DNA of 64,000 nt from NCBI RefSeq assembly GCF_014287435.1, contig NZ_JACOPG010000004.1, positions 1 through 64,000 of the forward strand, in the 5' to 3' direction. The notes below the pieces were generated by a model. It saw only the letters and a program-made list of their open reading frames with translations, had not been told where the DNA came from and made no database searches. Shown here in pieces: positions 60,563 to 64,000 of the stretch. The number at the start of each line of letters is the position of its first letter. Positions within the stretch are counted from its first letter, which is position 1. Source of the stretch: Roseburia lenta (lineage in GTDB: Bacteria; Bacillota; Clostridia; Lachnospirales; Lachnospiraceae). A program made the position numbers and the translations under genes.

Positions 60563-61795
60563 CTATCTATGGGATCTTCGATAGTCGGTCGGCGTGCAGT
60601 TCATCACAGCCTTAAAATCACTGCAGAAATGCGTGTAAGAAGAATAATGAAGATATTCGGCGGCATCGGCGATGGATATTTCGGATTCCAGCAGCATCCT
60701 GGCGGCATAGTGCATCTTGAGATCGCGGTAATACTGTTTTGGGGAAATGCCGACTTCTGTTTTGAAAAGGCGGTTCAGATAGTAGGGCTCGTAGCCGGTC
60801 TGGTCTGCCAACTGTGCGGTCGTGACGCCACTTGTGATGTTGTTCTTCAGATATGTCATGCATTTTCTTATCACAGGGCTGTATTGCTTTTTCTCGTCCA
60901 TCGCTTCTTGTACCAGTGCGCAGTAGGTCTGGTGAATGTCTTGGTGTAACTGGTTCATGCCGAGTGGAGAGTGCGTATTTTCAATTTCCTCGATGAAGGA
61001 CTCCTGTGCGCGGTAGGCGGTGGAGATCAGTACACCGGCTTCTATGGCTTTATGGCATTCTAAAGCGTTCAGGATGAGTAATGAGTCCTTACGGCTGCGT
61101 GATGGTTCCGCTACATTGGCATATTCGGTTGGCACGGTTGCAAGCCGACCCTTTTGCACCATGTCGTTTAATTCTGCAGCATAAAGGCTGCTTTGTCCCT
61201 GTGCAACCTCGTTTAACAGCAGGTTTTCAAAATGATAGATGTTTTCGTAGACCACATCCCGATCTTCGGAAACATCACTTGCCACGGGAAAGGAGGCTGT
61301 AGCAAGAAAGGAGGTATCCTGCATATGGTCAAAATCATTCATAGAGATGCGCTGCCCATTGACCAGATAATGCAGCATCATGCCATAGTGGGCAAATTGG
61401 CTGTATTTCATGACGGGGAGTTCTTGCATCTGGGCAATAAGTTTGTGCTTGTCGGAAAAGGACATACCAAGCGACTCATATTGGCGCAGACAACGCTCCA
61501 TAGCCTCGTTGGAATAGGGACTGTAGAAGATGGGACCGAGCACATGTACACGCACCAAGTTTCCCTCTCTTTTTTCATAGACAGCTTCCCAGACAAAGCC
61601 GATGTAGGCCGCCAGAACAAAGGGGGTGTCATGGTTCTTTCCGTGGGAAAAAATCATTTCCATATATTCCTCAGTACTTAAAAAAGCACTAAAAATACGA
61701 CCTATGTTATCGTTTGATCGTATCATTCGCCGGTCTGCGTCGAAAGTAATCAGATGCAGTTGGGGAATGACCGAGAATAATGCGTAAATATCCAT
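60563..61795 (-). CDS. AraC-family transcriptional regulator
   Basis: The 410-residue regulator has a 300-residue N-terminal domain of unknown ligand (PQLHLITFDADRRMIRSNDNIGRIFSAFL; FVWEAVYEKREGNLVRVHVLGPIFYSPYS). A C-terminal AraC domain follows (CMTYLKNNITSGVTTAQLADQTGYEPYYLNRLFKTEVGISPKQYYRDLKMHYAARMLLESEISIADAAEYLHYSSYTHFCSDFKAVMNCTPTDYRR). It is divergent from the GPH transporter and GH78 genes, which it most likely activates in response to a plant-derived sugar. Confidence 0.9.
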   Translation of the reverse strand: MDIYALFSVIPQLHLITFDADRRMIRSNDNIGRIFSAFLSTEEYMEMIFSHGKNHDTPFVLAAYIGFVWEAVYEKREGNLVRVHVLGPIFYSPYSNEAMERCLRQYESLGMSFSDKHKLIAQMQELPVMKYSQFAHYGMMLHYLVNGQRISMNDFDHMQDTSFLATASFPVASDVSEDRDVVYENIYHFENLLLNEVAQGQSSLYAAELNDMVQKGRLATVPTEYANVAEPSRSRKDSLLILNALECHKAIEAGVLISTAYRAQESFIEEIENTHSPLGMNQLHQDIHQTYCALVQEAMDEKKQYSPVIRKCMTYLKNNITSGVTTAQLADQTGYEPYYLNRLFKTEVGISPKQYYRDLKMHYAARMLLESEISIADAAEYLHYSSYTHFCSDFKAVMNCTPTDYRRSHR

Positions 61796-61833
61796 TGCAT
61801 TTTCATCTCCTTTTTTCTATCGTAACCATACTT

Positions 61834-61867
61834 TACTAAAAATAGAATAAAAAAGCAAATTTTAGTA
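61834..61867. promoter_or_regulatory. Inverted-repeat operator between the AraC gene and the transporter
   Basis: TACTAAAA (61834-61841) and TTTTAGTA (61860-61867) are perfect 8-bp arms with an 18-base centre, in the divergent promoter region. TATGAT at 61890-61895 is a plausible -10 for the transporter with a weak TTAAAG -35. Confidence 0.5.
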
Positions 61868-61961
61868 TTAAAGCATGTGCAAAAAGGTCATATGATAATG
61901 CCAGAGGGTGTATCAAATTGTGAAAAGATACAGAAAAAAGACAACTCAAAGGAGGAGAACA

Positions 61962-63473
61962 ATGGGGAATAAAAAGTTAAGCGCGGCAAGCGTGAGAGAT
62001 GGTGTAGAATACCGCACCGCCAGTAAATTATCTATGGCACTTGGTGTCGCAACCAATGGTGGAGGTATGTGTTTTTATCTTTTGATGATGTACGCATCCT
62101 ACATAGCCAATGCCGGTTATGGAATCGCAGTTGCGGTTGCCGGAATTATTATTACAGGAACACGTATTTTTGATGGTATCACAGATCCTTTAGTGGCATT
62201 TGTTTTTGACCGCATCAAGGCTGGAAAGCATGGAAAGATCCGAATCTTCCTATTCGCAGCATGGGCGGTTATGGCACTGGCATGTTTCATGATGTATGAC
62301 TGGATGAGTGGCAAGTACACAGGTGTAGCCGGTGTGGCATGGTTCATCGGCATCTATGTGGTATATATCATTGGTTATACCATGATGAATATGTCATCCG
62401 GAGCTGTCGGCAACCTGATCACCAACGATCCAACCCAGCGTCCTTTCATGAACCTGATCGGAACCATTTATTCATACTGTGTACCAATGGTATTTAACAC
62501 CATTATTTCATTTGCAGTTTTACCAAAATATGACAATCAGTATAATGCAGCCTGTCTGCGTGAAGCATGTGTGTGGTATGTTGCGGGTGCCTTTGTATTT
62601 ATGATTCTTGCATGTATCGGTCTGACACCATGTGACAAACCGGAAGTGTTAAACAGTGTGACTTTTGGTGATGATGGTAAGGAAAAGAAGATCGGATTTA
62701 AGGATATGTGGAATCTGCTCAAGGATAACAGAAATATGCAGATGTGGATCATTACTGGTGCTTCTGATAAACTGGCACAGACCACAGCCGGACAGTCTAT
62801 CGTTATGACACTCTTAAGTGGTGTGCTGATCGCGAACTATCAGACAGCAACTATGCTTGGTAATATCACGGCGATCATTGGTATTGCCTTTGCGACAATT
62901 GGCGGTATGTATGTTGCAAAATTCGGAGCCAAGAAAGCAACATCTGTCTGGTCATGGGCATGTATCGGCTTGTCTGTTGTGATGGTTGTATTCTGTACCA
63001 TCTTAGGACCAACCGGTATGTCAAGCATTGGTAAGTTCGGTGTTCCAATGATCATTTATCTGGTTCTTAATGTTGGATTGACCGGTTTTAAGATGATCCT
63101 TTCTACAGCAAGTGGTGTTATGAGAGCTGATGTTTGTGATTATGAGTTTGAGCGTTCCGGCAATTTTATGCCGGGTACCGTAGGCGGTGTGTATTCCTTC
63201 CTCGATAAGATTATTTCTTCACTGGCATCAACCATTGCTGCTCTTATGGTATCTCTGATCGGATATAAGACCGTGATGCCACAGATGGGAGATAAGGCAA
63301 CACCTGCAGTATTCTGGATGACTATGTTCTTAGCATTTGGACTGCCTGTCATTGGCTGGATCTTTAATGTTATTTCTATGAAGTACTATGATCTTGACAA
63401 AGAAAGAATGGTTGAAGTACAGAAGAACATTGTAGCCATGAAAGCAGAACAGGAAGCGAAGAAAGAAGCATAA
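61962..63473 (+). CDS. GPH-family (MFS-type) glycoside:cation symporter
   Basis: The 503-residue protein has about twelve helices and the GPH signatures: an early GAAL-like block (SKLSMALGVATNGGGMCFYLLMMYAS), the conserved loop RIFDGITDPLVAFVFDRIKAGKHGKIRIF (D-x-x-x-D-P and R-x-G-x-x-R) and GNLITNDPTQRPFMN. It should import a glycoside or uronide with a cation. Next to a GH78 gene, rhamnose-containing glycosides are the likely cargo. ATG 61962 follows AAGGAGGAG. Confidence 0.9.
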   Translation: MGNKKLSAASVRDGVEYRTASKLSMALGVATNGGGMCFYLLMMYASYIANAGYGIAVAVAGIIITGTRIFDGITDPLVAFVFDRIKAGKHGKIRIFLFAAWAVMALACFMMYDWMSGKYTGVAGVAWFIGIYVVYIIGYTMMNMSSGAVGNLITNDPTQRPFMNLIGTIYSYCVPMVFNTIISFAVLPKYDNQYNAACLREACVWYVAGAFVFMILACIGLTPCDKPEVLNSVTFGDDGKEKKIGFKDMWNLLKDNRNMQMWIITGASDKLAQTTAGQSIVMTLLSGVLIANYQTATMLGNITAIIGIAFATIGGMYVAKFGAKKATSVWSWACIGLSVVMVVFCTILGPTGMSSIGKFGVPMIIYLVLNVGLTGFKMILSTASGVMRADVCDYEFERSGNFMPGTVGGVYSFLDKIISSLASTIAALMVSLIGYKTVMPQMGDKATPAVFWMTMFLAFGLPVIGWIFNVISMKYYDLDKERMVEVQKNIVAMKAEQEAKKEA

Positions 63474-63501
63474 TTTAGCAATTTACAAAACCCTTCATTA
63501 T

Positions 63502-63536
63502 AGAGACTTCGAGATTTGATTTCGAAGTCTCTTTTT
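63502..63536 (+). terminator. Hairpin between transporter and GH78 gene
   Basis: AGAGACTTCGA (63502-63512) and TCGAAGTCTCT (63522-63532) form an 11-bp stem followed by T. Only 24 bases separate it from the next start, so read-through may link the genes. Confidence 0.8.
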
Positions 63537-63559
63537 CAAAAAGAGAGAGGAAGAAAAAT

Positions 63560-64000
63560 ATGAGATTGTATGATGTGACAGTGGAATATCAGAAGGAACC
63601 GATTGGCATAGATGTCTGCCCACGTTTTTCCTGGAAACTGGAAAGTCAAGAGGAAAACACCTATCAAAAGTCTTATGAAATAAGCGTAGCAAAAGAGGGA
63701 AAGAGTGTCTGGTCAAGCGGCAGGGTGGAAAACGGACAGTCCCTGTTTGTGACTTATGAAGGCAGTGCCTTGGAGGCCTTTAGCCATTATGATGTCAATA
63801 TCTGTGTCTGGGACAACCATGGAAACGCTGCGGAAACGACCACTTTTTTTGAGACCGGACTGATGTCAGAGGACAATTGGGAAGGTGTGTGGATCACTAC
63901 GAAAGAGGAATTGCCGGCCGTTAAGACTTTCTCCAAAGAGGTCTGTCTGCAGAAAGGAAAAAAACTGCGTCAGGCAAGAATCTATGCATCTGCACTTGGT
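63560..64000 (+). CDS. GH78 alpha-L-rhamnosidase, N-terminal part (runs off the window)
   Basis: An open frame of 147 codons continues past the window end. It starts MRLYDVTVEYQKEPIGIDVC and has the rhamnosidase N-terminal pattern: PRFSWKLES, QKSYEISVAKEGKSVWSSGRVENGQS, LEAFSHYDVNICVWDNHGN, FFETGLMSEDNWEGVWIT. The catalytic (alpha/alpha)6 barrel must lie beyond 64000. GAGAGGAAG precedes the ATG. The enzyme would release rhamnose from glycosides imported by the neighbouring symporter; no signal peptide is seen. Confidence 0.87.
   Translation, partial: MRLYDVTVEYQKEPIGIDVCPRFSWKLESQEENTYQKSYEISVAKEGKSVWSSGRVENGQSLFVTYEGSALEAFSHYDVNICVWDNHGNAAETTTFFETGLMSEDNWEGVWITTKEELPAVKTFSKEVCLQKGKKLRQARIYASALG

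Noticed and set aside
61232-61681. 149-codon plus-strand frame
   Set aside because: It is the shadow of the AraC regulator on the opposite strand, with no ribosome site or domain.
1-64000. tRNA, rRNA or CRISPR features
   Set aside because: I scanned for cloverleaf 3' ends, rRNA-like conserved blocks and spaced direct repeats and found none convincing. A covariance-model scan would be needed for full certainty.

Overview
The window looks like chromosome from a gut-type member of the Lachnospiraceae (Clostridia, Bacillota). The support is moderate GC, strong AGGAGG-type ribosome sites, a single-chain glycyl-tRNA synthetase, the era-recO neighbourhood, GH3 and GH78 glycosidases, many LytTR/GHKL two-component pairs, a chemoreceptor, and 2-hydroxyacyl-CoA dehydratase-type radical enzymes. 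Genus cannot be fixed from the sequence alone.

Region 1 (1-6.6 kb) is accessory and rearranged. It holds a tyrosine integrase at the end of an integrated element, a short sequence coding for what looks like the C-terminus of RlmD (a candidate att site), and a RelB/ParE-type module. It also holds a phage tape-measure relic with an inverted second copy of its own leader, a MarR-controlled pair of radical SAM proteins, a DinJ/YafQ module and an AraC fragment.

Region 2 (6.6-21 kb) is a sensing and envelope region. It carries an OmpR-type two-component system with an FtsX-type ABC transporter (peptide-resistance type), an esterase, a PAS protein, a VanRS-like pair, a relic of an ABC exporter, an AgrCA-like pair and two tandem duplicated surface proteins.

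Region 3 (21.2-30.2 kb) is the most unusual part. One co-directional run encodes a CooC/AcsF-type nickel-insertion ATPase, two HgdB-type double-cubane/dehydratase subunits, their ASKHA activator ATPase, a 55-residue membrane peptide and a stand-alone acetyl-CoA-synthase-like domain. A 959-residue Fe-S/FAD oxidoreductase and a HypA nickel chaperone complete it. No CO dehydrogenase, acetyl-CoA synthase or hydrogenase lies in the window, so the metal target and substrate are unknown. I consider this the best candidate for an undescribed system.

Region 4 (30.3-34.7 kb) begins with a DtxR-type regulator and two small proteins of unknown role. It then holds a sulfur regulon: cysK, a CymR/IscR-like Rrf2 regulator, and metY preceded by a cysteine-rich 24-codon leader peptide. 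Region 5 (34.8-45.3 kb) has a LytTR/GHKL pair, a domain-permuted membrane GH3 enzyme, a cytoplasmic GH3 enzyme, a GtrA-like protein and a chemoreceptor. Region 6 (45.4-52.4 kb) is amino-acid biosynthesis (leuB, ilvD, ilvB, serC, serA) with a large nested stem-loop before ilvD. Region 7 (52.5-60.5 kb) is housekeeping (MscS, M16 peptidase, era, yqzL-like, recO, a membrane protein, glyS). Region 8 (60.5-64 kb) starts a plant-glycoside locus: AraC regulator, GPH-type symporter and the start of a GH78 rhamnosidase cut by the window edge. I found no tRNA, rRNA or CRISPR array.
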